A DNA stretch of 64,000 nucleotides, taken from positions 62,001 to 126,000 of the forward strand of contig JBBQAQ010000004.1 in the NCBI GenBank assembly GCA_038316435.1, read 5' to 3'. Source of the stretch: JACJXF01 sp038316435 (GTDB taxonomy: Bacteria > Bacteroidota > Bacteroidia > Bacteroidales > GCA-2748055). The translations under genes and the position numbers were made by a program. This document shows positions 9,684 through 17,822 of this stretch, piece after piece (the first letter of the stretch is position 1; each line of letters opens with the position of its first letter). Below the pieces are notes generated by a model. The model made no database searches, had not been told where the DNA came from, and was given only the letters and a program-made list of their open reading frames with translations.

Positions 9684-10613
9684 ATGGAAAAGGAGCTTGA
9701 AATGGAAAAGAAAAAACAAAACGACCTGAAAAGCTTAGATATTAATCATTTCTGGTGCATTTTAGGAGTGCAAGCTAAACTGCAAAGAATTGTCGAGAAA
9801 GGGAGCATTCTGACAGGAATCAAATCCATTTGTTTAGTAGCAATCTTGTGTCTATGCCTCAGCTCCTGCGAAAAACCTATAGATAAAGACTTTGGCAACA
9901 CTCCTCCCTTGAAAATAGTAGCAGAAGCCATGATCACAAACCGCGACGGTGAAAGTTATGTGAAACTTAGCTTACCCATGGCAAGTCCAAACGACACACC
10001 GATAGGTATTTCAGGGGCATTTGTTGTAGTAAGCGATGGTGTTAATACCGAAATAATTTCTGAAGATTCCACACATTCAGGGATTTACCGACCCGAACCG
10101 GGTATCAAAGGAGTAAGTGGGAAGTTTTACATGATTTACATTCAGGTCGGTGAATATATCGATAGTGCTTTTACCTATCTGATTCCCGTGACACCCTTGA
10201 ATGAGTTTACAACCAGAGCCGATGATTCAAAACCCGGTTATTTTTTTATTTCGGGGGAAAATAGTTCTGACCCGGCAATGATCCGTTACTTTGTTACTCC
10301 AACCGGTTGTTCTGGAGATGATTTTTGTGCTATGCAATTCGATGAATATATTCTAAGCAGCTTTGACATTCCTCAGATATTCAGTCCGAAAAGAGAAAGC
10401 CTCTCCTTCCCTGCCGGAAGCAAAGTAATTCGCAAAAAATATTCTCTTAATCCGGACTACGAGGCCTATATCAGAGCCATTCTTTCTGAAACTGAATGGC
10501 GTGGCGGACTATTTGATGTTCAGCCTGGAAATCCCAAAGGAAATTTTGGAGAAAATACCCTGGGCTTTTTTGCAGGATGCTCCTTGGTTATTGATACGGT
10601 GGTAATTAATTGA
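9684..10613 (+). CDS. DUF4249-type lipoprotein, partner of the TonB receptor
   Basis: A 309-residue protein starting 2 bp after the receptor stop. The C-terminal 250 residues have the DUF4249 look: PLKIVAEAMITNRDGESYVKLSLPMASP, an Ig-like first half and then FEQ-like strands. A lipobox LCLSSC places the lipidated Cys at residue 62 of this frame, preceded by a hydrophobic segment (residues 44-60). That leaves about 40 polar residues before the signal sequence. No ATG, GTG or TTG suited to a normal signal start was found close upstream of the hydrophobic segment, so either the N-region is unusually long or a non-canonical start is used. The protein probably sits on the outer membrane and helps the receptor handle its substrate. 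Confidence 0.8.
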   Translation: MEKELEMEKKKQNDLKSLDINHFWCILGVQAKLQRIVEKGSILTGIKSICLVAILCLCLSSCEKPIDKDFGNTPPLKIVAEAMITNRDGESYVKLSLPMASPNDTPIGISGAFVVVSDGVNTEIISEDSTHSGIYRPEPGIKGVSGKFYMIYIQVGEYIDSAFTYLIPVTPLNEFTTRADDSKPGYFFISGENSSDPAMIRYFVTPTGCSGDDFCAMQFDEYILSSFDIPQIFSPKRESLSFPAGSKVIRKKYSLNPDYEAYIRAILSETEWRGGLFDVQPGNPKGNFGENTLGFFAGCSLVIDTVVIN

Positions 10614-10689
10614 TTCTCTCATTCCATAAAATGTTTTGCAATCAAAGCACATTCCTTGTTTTCCAACGGTTTATAACTCGTTAATTTAA

Positions 10690-10772
10690 TGTCGTTGACT
10701 TAAGAAATTTTCCGATTCTGAAAAATGCCCCACCCCAACCTCCCGAGTTCGGACACCCTTAAGTAAACGACA
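10690..10772. repeat. Inverted repeat element (TGTCGTTKACTTAAG arms)
   Basis: Arms of 15 nt at 10690-10704 and 10758-10772 are inverted copies with one mismatch, enclosing a GC-richer core with GCCCCACCCCAACCTCCCGAG. The right arm plus ten flanking bases (10748-10772) recurs exactly, in opposite orientation, at 24919-24943. This marks a dispersed intergenic element. No ORF is present in it. Confidence 0.7.
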
Positions 10773-10792
10773 TTGACTCGTTAATTTACTAT

Positions 10793-11109
10793 TATTTGAA
10801 ACATAACTATTCAGGTTATTTAGGCTGCTGGCTATCTGGCTGAAGGAAAATTGATGAATTTATAAATTACTTGCTCTGAAAATTTAATTTCCTAGCAATA
10901 AACACTTCTAACTTTGTGAATTTTCGCGTCCCTCTGTGACTACTCTGTGAACCTCAGTGAAATTTATTTTTCTTTACACAGAGTACCACAGAGAGCAGTC
11001 ACAGAGGGACACAGAGTTTCAAAAGCTATCGAGATCACAAATGTTGCACAAAGTCAAAACCTGACTATCTTCTGATTAGATAACCTGAATAGTTACCTTG
11101 AAACAAATA
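10793..11109. repeat. MITE-like nested inverted repeat, about 317 bp
   Basis: A perfect 16-bp inverted repeat (TAACTATTCAGGTTAT) occurs at 10804-10819 and 11080-11095, flanked by weaker matching ends TATTTGAAACA / TGAAACAAATA. Inside lies a second inverted pair, GTCCCTCTGTGAC at 10928-10940 and 10998-11010, with further matching CTCTGTG-rich bases that would form a long hairpin. No coding potential was seen. The layout is that of a miniature inverted-repeat element or a composite of repeats. A similar TTTTGACTTTGTG...TTTGTGAT string occurs near 61122-61160. The rest of the 10614-11222 gap shows nothing else recognisable. Confidence 0.6.
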
Positions 11110-11222
11110 TTCAAAAATAATTGCTTTTTCCATAGGGTAAATTCGAACTCCCGTGTGATAGTTATGTATTTGAAAAATGATAATTCAAATCTTAAAAATA
11201 ATAATCACTAAAAACAAATGTC

Positions 11223-12338
11223 ATGAAAAAGCAAATTTTTAATCTTTCGGTTTTCGCACTTGGTTTTGCACTTTTTTTCACCTCCTGTAAAAAGGATGAA
11301 GTAGTTCCATTCGGAAAGGATGAAATTTTACCTGCACGTTTTTCCGTTTCCGTACCCTCTGCAATTTCTCAGTCGGCTGCTGCCAAAAAAGCCTATTCCA
11401 GCGACGACACTATTCAAGGTTCAGATATTTACCAACATCTGGGTACATTCATTGCTGTGGGCGACGGCGCTGGTGAAATTATAGAAGGAATAATTAATGG
11501 GATTCGGTATTATCATATTAATAAGCCGGTTTCAATGACCTATGAATCCGATGATGATGGCAGATCAAAGAACCTAAACGTAATTGAAGGTGCCAGTTTT
11601 GAAGATGTAGAATGGGAATTTCTGATGAACATTACTGATGCAGAATCAGAAGGAAATGAAGACGGCGGACTTGGATTGCAGATTTTCTGGAACACCAATC
11701 CCATAAAAGGAATAGCCATTCTGAAACCTTACAATATCGACAGAACTGAGAATGCAATGGCAGATGAAGCTACATTCAGAATCGAATACAGTGAAGCCGG
11801 CGACCAGGGATATGATGCGCAAATGTTGGTTTCCATTTCCGGACTTCCTTTAGAAAACCCACTGGTAAACCCTTATAGCGTAAGTACACTTAAAATGTTT
11901 GCAGGCAAAAAAGGCGACTTGGTTGATGTTTATGGCAACACAAACCACCCAAATGCTAAATTTTTCAATGCCGACGCTGGTTTCAACTGGGCTTTCGTTG
12001 CAAGTGCTGATGAAGCAAATGATGTAGCCGTTGCAGAAGTTGGTCTTCCCCCTTCAACTTTGAACGAATCAGGACGCAATGTACTTTTGGTTGATTATTC
12101 AATAAAGAATGTCTTCACCAATCAGATTAATCAAGTATGGCCGGGAATTGATCCACTGTTGGTTGATGGATATCTTTCAAACACAGGTGCTCCGGGGTAT
12201 TTCAATCATTATGGTTTTGTAAAGGGAGGAACATCGCCTGGTACAGAATACAACGAGGTTGGATCAAGAATTGCAACACTGAGTCCATTCAATCCTTCTG
12301 AAGTTAGCGGTATGGTAATTGGATTCAAATTGAACTAA
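11223..12338 (+). CDS. Secreted lipoprotein of unknown function
   Basis: A 371-residue protein with a lipoprotein signal; the lipobox is FFTSC (Cys about 22), followed by KKDE, a common Bacteroidota start for surface lipoproteins. The mature part contains no domain I recognise. It has alternating strand-like segments (LNVIEGASFEDVEWEFLMNITD, GDLVDVYGNTNHPNAKFF) and ends with a hydrophobic strand (EVSGMVIGFKLN). It follows the receptor/DUF4249 operon after a 609-bp repeat-rich gap, so it may have its own promoter. A strong terminator follows at 12357-12401. It could be a surface partner of the receptor system, but that is inference only. Confidence 0.75.
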   Translation: MKKQIFNLSVFALGFALFFTSCKKDEVVPFGKDEILPARFSVSVPSAISQSAAAKKAYSSDDTIQGSDIYQHLGTFIAVGDGAGEIIEGIINGIRYYHINKPVSMTYESDDDGRSKNLNVIEGASFEDVEWEFLMNITDAESEGNEDGGLGLQIFWNTNPIKGIAILKPYNIDRTENAMADEATFRIEYSEAGDQGYDAQMLVSISGLPLENPLVNPYSVSTLKMFAGKKGDLVDVYGNTNHPNAKFFNADAGFNWAFVASADEANDVAVAEVGLPPSTLNESGRNVLLVDYSIKNVFTNQINQVWPGIDPLLVDGYLSNTGAPGYFNHYGFVKGGTSPGTEYNEVGSRIATLSPFNPSEVSGMVIGFKLN

Positions 12339-12356
12339 AAAACCCAATAATTTCGA

Positions 12357-12401
12357 AGACCCCGGATTCACGGATATTATCTGTGAATCTGGGGCTTTTT
12401 A
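12357..12401 (+). terminator. Rho-independent terminator after the lipoprotein gene
   Basis: The hairpin pairs CCCGGATTCACGG (12361-12373) with CTGTGAATCTGGGG (12381-12394) around a short loop, with G-U pairs, and is followed by CTTTTT. It closes the upstream transcription unit before the carbamoyltransferase gene. Confidence 0.8.
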
Positions 12402-12475
12402 ATTCAAAAAGTTCTGGATTTTGAAATTGGATATTGCAAGTGTATATTTGAAACCTCATTGCGCAAATTAAAATT

Positions 12476-14341
12476 ATGACGAGAATACTGGGAATTTCAG
12501 CCTTTTACCACGATGCAGCAGCGGCATTGCTAATTGATGGAGAGATAGTGGCGGCAGCCCAGGAAGAACGTTTCACCCGACAGAAACACACACCGGATTT
12601 CCCTGTAAATGCTATAAAATATTGCCTCGAATATTCCGGCTTAAGCATTGATGAGCTTGATGCGGTAGTATTCTACGATAAACCCTTGTTGAAATTTGAA
12701 CGTCTTTTAGAAACCTATTACGCATTTGCGCCCAGAGGACTTTTTCAGTTTCTTACCTCAATTCCGGTTTGGCTTAAGGAAAAAATGTTTTTGAAAAAGC
12801 TTCTGTATGAAGGACTTAATGAGGTTTCGGCCTACGATAAGAAAAAACTCAAACTTCTCTTTTCAGAGCATCATTTATCCCATGCGGCGAGCGCTTTCTA
12901 TCCCTCTCCATATAAAGATGCAGCAATCTTAACCATCGATGGAGTTGGCGAATGGGCTACAGCTTCTATTTCTCATGGGAAGGGATCCAAAATACACATG
13001 CTAAAAGAAATGAGGTTTCCACATTCTGTAGGATTACTCTATTCTGCTTTCACCTATTACTTGGGGTTTCGGGTAAATTCGGGTGAATATAAGCTCATGG
13101 GTCTTGCACCGTATGGAAATCCCAAATCAACCCAAACAAAAGAATTTATAGGGATTATTCAGGAACATCTTGTTAGTGTAAAGGATGACGGTTCGGTATG
13201 GCTTAATCAGAAATACTTCAACTATGCCAGCGGTCTGAAAATGGTACACGAGAAAAAGTGGGAAAAACTATTCGGATTTCCTCCAATAAAACCTGAAGGC
13301 AAGATCGAACAAAAACATTGCAATATGGCTTTTGCCATTCAACAGGTAACCGAAGAAATCGTGCTGAAAATGGCTAGGGAAGCTAAACGCATAACCGGAG
13401 CCGAATCCTTATGTCTTGCCGGTGGTGTTGCCTTGAATTGTGTTGCCAATGGGAAACTATTGAAAGAAAACATCTTCAAAAATATTTACATTCAACCTGC
13501 AGCGGGAGATTCCGGCGGAGCGTTGGGCGCAGCGCTGATGGCTAATTACATGTATTTCGACCAGGAACGTCATGGAAACAAAGAAAGTGATTCGATGCAT
13601 GGAGCTTTTCTTGGTCCCGAATATTCTGACAAAGAGGCCATTCAGTCATTTAGAAAACACAAAGCAGTTTTTAACAGAGTTGATGACTTCGCAATCCTCT
13701 GCAAGGATGTGGCTGGTTTACTCGATAAAGGCGATGTAATTGGCTGGTTTCAGGGACGCATGGAATTCGGTCCTCGGGCACTTGGAAACCGAAGTATTTT
13801 GGGAGATGCCCGAAATACGGAAATGCAAAAAAAGCTTAACATTAAAATCAAATACAGGGAAGGTTTCAGACCCTTTGCTCCCTCTGTGCTTATTGAAGAC
13901 ACTAAAGAGTATTTCGATTTGAGCACTTCATCCCCTTACATGCTTTTAATTGCCGATGTTCAAAAAGCCAGAAGGAAGCCCATGCCTAACAACTACCATG
14001 ATCTCGATTTATGGGAAAAACTGTACTTCGAAAGAAGTGACATTCAATCGGTTACGCATTTGGATTTTTCAGCCCGGGTTCAAACTGTCCATAAAGAGAC
14101 CAATCCAAGGTATTGGGAACTCATTCATGCTTTTAAGGAAAAAACCGGTTACGGGATTATTGTAAACACGAGTTTTAATGTTCGCGGCGAACCTATAGTT
14201 TGTACGCCGGAAGATGCATACCGGTGTTTTATGCGCACTGAGATGGATTATCTGGTAATAAATAATTTTATTTTAAAGAAAACCGATCAGCCGGATTGGG
14301 AAAACAGGGAACTATGGATGGTTGATTTTAAAAAAGATTAG
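12476..14341 (+). CDS. Carbamoyltransferase, NodU/CmcH/TobZ family
   Basis: A 621-residue O-carbamoyltransferase-type protein. The N-terminal Kae1-like ATPase half has GISAFYHDAAAALL (residues 6-19), SEHHLSHAASAFYPSP (130-145) and the nucleotide loop TIDGVGEWA (153-161); LAGGVALNCVANGK follows near residue 315. The C-terminal YrdC-like half has GPRALGNRSILGDAR (about 431-445) and NTSFNVRGEPIVCTPEDA (about 563-580). Known members make carbamoyl-adenylate and transfer the carbamoyl group to a hydroxyl of an antibiotic, Nod factor or saxitoxin precursor. Here it sits with SxtK-like and SxtJ-like small membrane proteins and an SGNH hydrolase rather than biosynthetic genes, so the acceptor may be an envelope glycan or lipid. 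Confidence in the family is high; the acceptor is unknown. Confidence 0.95.
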   Translation: MTRILGISAFYHDAAAALLIDGEIVAAAQEERFTRQKHTPDFPVNAIKYCLEYSGLSIDELDAVVFYDKPLLKFERLLETYYAFAPRGLFQFLTSIPVWLKEKMFLKKLLYEGLNEVSAYDKKKLKLLFSEHHLSHAASAFYPSPYKDAAILTIDGVGEWATASISHGKGSKIHMLKEMRFPHSVGLLYSAFTYYLGFRVNSGEYKLMGLAPYGNPKSTQTKEFIGIIQEHLVSVKDDGSVWLNQKYFNYASGLKMVHEKKWEKLFGFPPIKPEGKIEQKHCNMAFAIQQVTEEIVLKMAREAKRITGAESLCLAGGVALNCVANGKLLKENIFKNIYIQPAAGDSGGALGAALMANYMYFDQERHGNKESDSMHGAFLGPEYSDKEAIQSFRKHKAVFNRVDDFAILCKDVAGLLDKGDVIGWFQGRMEFGPRALGNRSILGDARNTEMQKKLNIKIKYREGFRPFAPSVLIEDTKEYFDLSTSSPYMLLIADVQKARRKPMPNNYHDLDLWEKLYFERSDIQSVTHLDFSARVQTVHKETNPRYWELIHAFKEKTGYGIIVNTSFNVRGEPIVCTPEDAYRCFMRTEMDYLVINNFILKKTDQPDWENRELWMVDFKKD

Positions 14342-14393
14342 AAGTTTCAGAATTCATAAGCGAAAAATAAATCGTTTTTATATAGTAAATTAG

Positions 14394-14489
14394 ATTTTTG
14401 ATGCAATCGAAGAAATAGACGCAGGAAAAGGAATCCCACATGAGAAAGTTATGGAAGACATCCATAAAAATTTTACTTATGTTTGTTAA
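14394..14489 (+). pseudogene. Antitoxin-like C-terminal remnant
   Basis: An open stretch of about 30 codons without a start reads DAIEEIDAGKGIPHEKVMEDI and then a stop. The pattern (x-G-K-x-I-x-H-E-x-V-M-x-x-I) resembles the C-terminus of small type II antitoxins. It lies between the carbamoyltransferase and the DUF5989 gene. With no start codon and no toxin nearby it is best read as a decayed fragment; coincidence cannot be excluded. Confidence 0.35.
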
Positions 14490-14524
14490 ATACTTAATTA
14501 TTGTAATTTGATACTATTGAAAAT

Positions 14525-14674
14525 ATGGAATTCCTGAAAGATCTGTGGATGTTCATGAAAGAAAGAAAAAAATTCTGGCTTTTGCCAATAATAATATTGT
14601 TACTACTCTTGGGCTTATTGGTAGTATTTACGGGTGGAAGCGCCCTTGCCCCATTCATTTACACACTTTTTTAG
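14525..14674 (+). CDS. DUF5989 (SxtK-like) small membrane protein
   Basis: A 49-residue ORF starting MEFLKDLWMFMKERKKFW. It has an amphipathic charged N-terminus, one hydrophobic helix (LLPIIILLLLLGLLVVF, residues 19-35) and the tail GSALAPFIYTLF. This is the signature of the DUF5989 family, small proteins encoded next to NodU-type carbamoyltransferases and related to SxtK of saxitoxin clusters. It lies 184 bp after the carbamoyltransferase and 14 bp before the SxtJ-like gene, so the three are very likely functionally linked. It probably anchors or organises a membrane complex; no enzymatic function is suggested. Confidence 0.88.
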   Translation: MEFLKDLWMFMKERKKFWLLPIIILLLLLGLLVVFTGGSALAPFIYTLF

Positions 14675-14688
14675 GTTGAAAATCAGAT

Positions 14689-15048
14689 ATGAAAACCGAA
14701 ACAACTAAGTCCACCATTCTTATCATTTCTATGGGATTTCTGATCCTGTTTTTTATAGCAGGCTGTAAGTGGGCTGGCTATACTTCTCTTATCGTGGGAG
14801 TTACAGGGATTTTATCAGATTTTTTAAGTAAGAAAATTGAGTGGGCATGGATGAAGCTCGCAAAACTTCTCAGCTTTATTGTGCCAAATATCCTGTTAAC
14901 AGTAGTGTTTTTGTTTATTCTGTTTCCAATTTCCCTATTATCGAAAATCTTTAGTAAAGACCCTCTGATGCTCGCCGGAAAGTATAAATCTTATTTCATT
15001 GATGTTAATCGTGAAATGTCCAAAAAGAATTTTGAGGAGATTTGGTGA
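14689..15048 (+). CDS. SxtJ-like membrane protein
   Basis: A 119-residue protein with hydrophobic helices near residues 10-31, 33-44 and 57-85, then a conserved-looking cytoplasmic tail (YKSYFIDVNREMSKKNFEEIW). SxtJ-family proteins have this two-to-three helix layout and a DPL/W-rich end, and accompany carbamoyltransferases and DUF5989 proteins. It starts 14 bp after the DUF5989 stop. The Cys in IAGCK resembles a lipobox but is probably part of a transmembrane helix. Its role is unknown; context suggests a membrane partner for carbamoyl transfer. Confidence 0.75.
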   Translation: MKTETTKSTILIISMGFLILFFIAGCKWAGYTSLIVGVTGILSDFLSKKIEWAWMKLAKLLSFIVPNILLTVVFLFILFPISLLSKIFSKDPLMLAGKYKSYFIDVNREMSKKNFEEIW

Positions 15049-15057
15049 TTGATTAAC

Positions 15058-15222
15058 ACACTTCGACAGGCTCAGCGTCTAGACTTCGGCAGGCTCAGCG
15101 TCTGGGCTACTAAACATCCGAGGTTTAAACCCCTCATGTTTAATGTGGCGAAAACCTAAAAATCAGCTTCTCTTCACTACTTTTTTTTAAAAACCGCCAA
15201 CAATCTTTGACCGCATAACCCT
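15058..15222. repeat. Dispersed intergenic repeat, copy 1
   Basis: Contains CTTCGACAGGCTCAGCGTCT with a second partial copy, then GAGGTTTAAACCCCTCATGTTTAATG and a tail AAAACCTAAAAATCAGCTT...TTTGACCGCATAA. The same order of blocks, about 75% similar over the tail, recurs at 24571-24856. No ORF was found. It separates the SxtJ-like gene from the convergent SGNH gene. Confidence 0.6.
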
Positions 15223-15232
15223 TTTTAATGTT

Positions 15233-17479
15233 TTACTTCCCCCTCAAAAACCTCTCAAACTCAGGAATTACCTGATTTTGCGGGTCAATTACTTTTAACT
15301 GAAACAAACATTCTTTAGCCTGTGAGTATCTGTTTCCGGCAAGATTATAACGGAACATCTGAATAAGATATGCAGGTTCATATTTAAACCATGGAAAGGT
15401 TTTCCCCAAATAGAAAAAAGCATTTTCAAACTGTAGTTTTTGGATGTAGATGTCAGTTAAAATGCGACAAACCAGAGGAGAATCAGTTATCTCCATACAT
15501 TCCAAAAGTACTTTCAGAGCTTCGTCGGTTTTCTTTTGTTCAAGCAGGATTATTGCCTGTTTCACCCGATCTGAAATTATACAGGGAATATAAAAACTGA
15601 AATTATAGCTTCGGGCAGGAATATCAACAATACTATTTGGTTCCAGCTTCAGAATCGATCGGTACACCTGATTAGCTTCAGCTTTTTTCCCCTGAAAAGC
15701 ATAAGCGATATATAACTTTTTCAGAGTCTTAAGCTGGTAATCTTTATCAGCAGTGGTAAGGGCTTCAGTAAAATACCTGGCTGCCTGTTCATTATTATTT
15801 TGAATTAAACAGATTTCTCCTGCTCTGAAGTTCGCAAAATAAGAATTCTGATATTTAAGTGAGTTATTAAAACACTGTAAAGCAAGAGGAAGATCCCCTG
15901 CAGAAATGAAAAATCCTCCGGCTTCCCTCAATAATTCAGGATTATAAGGAGCCAATTGAATAATTGCTTTGTACTCCCGGTATGCTTCATTTTGCTTGGA
16001 TTGACTGATGTGTTTTTTCGCCAGTATGAGGTGAGCATCCAATCCCGCTAAATCCTTACTCACCATAACTTTAAACGCAAGTGAATCGATAAAGTCTTTA
16101 GGCTTGTAAATGACACGGTAGTCAGCATAGGCTTCTGTTTCCTTTTTGTATGGCCAATGATATTTAAGGTTTTCAATTCTATGGTAGCCAAGCAGACTAT
16201 CCAAAGCCGTATAACCATAAGAATTTCTGAACAATGCCTTTGATGGATTAGAAAATAAAGCGGTCTCCTTATTAATAAGCTGAGATTCAACAATGCTGTT
16301 GAAGAATCCATCAGCCAGCAGGAAATAGCCTGAAATGTTGGGATGCACATGTTCGGTAAGCAAATTATTTCCAATTATTGTATTTGGAGAATTTTCCTCA
16401 AATTCCCTGAGGATTGGAACCAGAATAGCATGATTTTCTTTAGCCATCGTTTCAATGGCAAGATTAATATCGGAAGATGCGCGAAACCTCACACAATCGA
16501 AATCCTTCGCCTTTACATACAATTCTTTTGCGCTTTTAAAATCACCTTGGTTAAAAGCAGATTCAGCTTGACTAAAATATTCATCCGCACTACCTTCACT
16601 TTTTGAACTAATCGTTCCGAAAGGCTTGATATCCTGAATATTACTAACCAATGTACCTATAAAAACAGGCACATTCTTTTTAGCTGCTTTTTCAAGAATA
16701 TGAGTCATATTTGCCTTATACTGATTTAATCCTAAGGTAAACTCAGCACTTCCATAAGCTATTTCAGCATTTTTCACAACCCTGCTCATGAGTGTACTCG
16801 GATTTTTACCTATTTCAGAGGGTTTGAGCTTTCCTGTAAGTGCGGTAATTGAATTGCGAATTAACTGGTAAATTCTAAAATCCATGAGTTTCAGATGAAG
16901 CAAAACAATACTTCTGCTTTCGCCAATTCCTTCATTGGAGCCAACACCAAATGCGCCATAATATTCATTATGACCTGCGTAAATCAGAATGGCATCAGGT
17001 TTTTCGTTTAGGATATCATCAGTAAAATCGAGAAGTGTATAACTGTTAACGGCTGTGATTGCCGTGTTAAATACTTCAATTTGCTTATCGGGGTATGCCA
17101 TTTGCAAACGGCTCTGTAGAATTCTGGGAAACATGAGATTAGGCTCGTATGGAAAGCCCACAACAGAAGAACTACCCATGACAAAGATCCTGAAACTATT
17201 TTTCTTTTTTTCTTTGAGTAGAATGTCGTTTGTTGGTGAGTTGTATTCAAGATGCTGGAAATATTTAGCTCCGATTTTCGGATTTTCAATTTTATACTCT
17301 TTGAAATCAGGATCCGGATGATCAATAAAGAGGCTGAAATCCTTACCGTAATCTGCAATACGAAGTCCGGCTTCAGTTAAACCTATGATCATTATTGGAA
17401 AAAGTAATAATACAAAGGAGAACAGGATTTTCCTAAATGGTGTAAGTCTTATTTTGGATGTGGAGTCTAGTGTACTCAT
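15233..17479 (-). CDS. Membrane-anchored SGNH/GDSL hydrolase with C-terminal TPR repeats
   Basis: A 748-residue protein. One N-terminal transmembrane helix (residues 18-36) is followed by an SGNH hydrolase domain: block I MGSSSVVGF (Ser103/104 region), block III YAGHNEYYG (169-176) and block V EHVHPNISGYFLLADGF (His379), where Asp of the usual DxxH is replaced by Glu. From about residue 500 to 745 there are TPR-like helix pairs (YREYKAIIQLAPYNPELLREAGG, YRSILKLEPNSI). The active site should lie outside the membrane. Such proteins are often encoded with carbamoyltransferase/DUF5989/SxtJ sets; here the gene converges on that set with only repeats between. It may esterify or de-esterify the same acceptor that the carbamoyltransferase modifies (inference). 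Confidence 0.85.
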   Translation of the reverse strand: MSTLDSTSKIRLTPFRKILFSFVLLLFPIMIIGLTEAGLRIADYGKDFSLFIDHPDPDFKEYKIENPKIGAKYFQHLEYNSPTNDILLKEKKKNSFRIFVMGSSSVVGFPYEPNLMFPRILQSRLQMAYPDKQIEVFNTAITAVNSYTLLDFTDDILNEKPDAILIYAGHNEYYGAFGVGSNEGIGESRSIVLLHLKLMDFRIYQLIRNSITALTGKLKPSEIGKNPSTLMSRVVKNAEIAYGSAEFTLGLNQYKANMTHILEKAAKKNVPVFIGTLVSNIQDIKPFGTISSKSEGSADEYFSQAESAFNQGDFKSAKELYVKAKDFDCVRFRASSDINLAIETMAKENHAILVPILREFEENSPNTIIGNNLLTEHVHPNISGYFLLADGFFNSIVESQLINKETALFSNPSKALFRNSYGYTALDSLLGYHRIENLKYHWPYKKETEAYADYRVIYKPKDFIDSLAFKVMVSKDLAGLDAHLILAKKHISQSKQNEAYREYKAIIQLAPYNPELLREAGGFFISAGDLPLALQCFNNSLKYQNSYFANFRAGEICLIQNNNEQAARYFTEALTTADKDYQLKTLKKLYIAYAFQGKKAEANQVYRSILKLEPNSIVDIPARSYNFSFYIPCIISDRVKQAIILLEQKKTDEALKVLLECMEITDSPLVCRILTDIYIQKLQFENAFFYLGKTFPWFKYEPAYLIQMFRYNLAGNRYSQAKECLFQLKVIDPQNQVIPEFERFLRGK

Positions 17480-17580
17480 TTCTTAAATTTTTTCTAAAAA
17501 TAATGCTTTTATGGAGAGATGGGGTTAAAAAGATGAATTTATGGGTGAGAAAGGTGGATGATCGTTTTAGAAAGAGGGCT

Positions 17581-17822
17581 TTTCTGTTCATTTTGCCCCA
17601 CCCCAAATCTCCTGACATTTGGTTTTACATATTGAAAGCATGACTGTGTACTTTCTGTTCATTTTGCCCCACCCCAAACCTCCAGACATTTGGTTTTACA
17701 TATTGAAAGCATGACTGCGTACTTTCTGTTCATTTTGCCCCACCCCAAACCTCCTGACATTTGGTTTTACATATTGAAAGCATGACTGCGTACTTTCTGT
17801 TCATTTTGCCCCACCCCAAACC
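17581..17822. repeat. 71-bp tandem repeat, about 3.4 copies
   Basis: Units begin with TTTCTGTTCATTTTGCCCCA at 17581, 17652, 17723 and 17794, giving an exact 71-bp period. The first three are full copies differing at a few positions; the fourth is truncated after CCCCAAA. Each unit carries ACATTTGGTTTTACATATTG and AGCATGACTG. There are no spacers between units, so this is not CRISPR. Small ORFs across it look accidental. Confidence 0.9.

Noticed and set aside
14755..14766. IAGC in the SxtJ-like protein as a lipobox
   Set aside because: The Cys lies between hydrophobic helices of a polytopic protein, and family members are not lipoproteins.
17581..17822. Regular direct repeats as a possible CRISPR array
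   Set aside because: Units are contiguous 71-bp copies with no unique spacers and no cas genes nearby.
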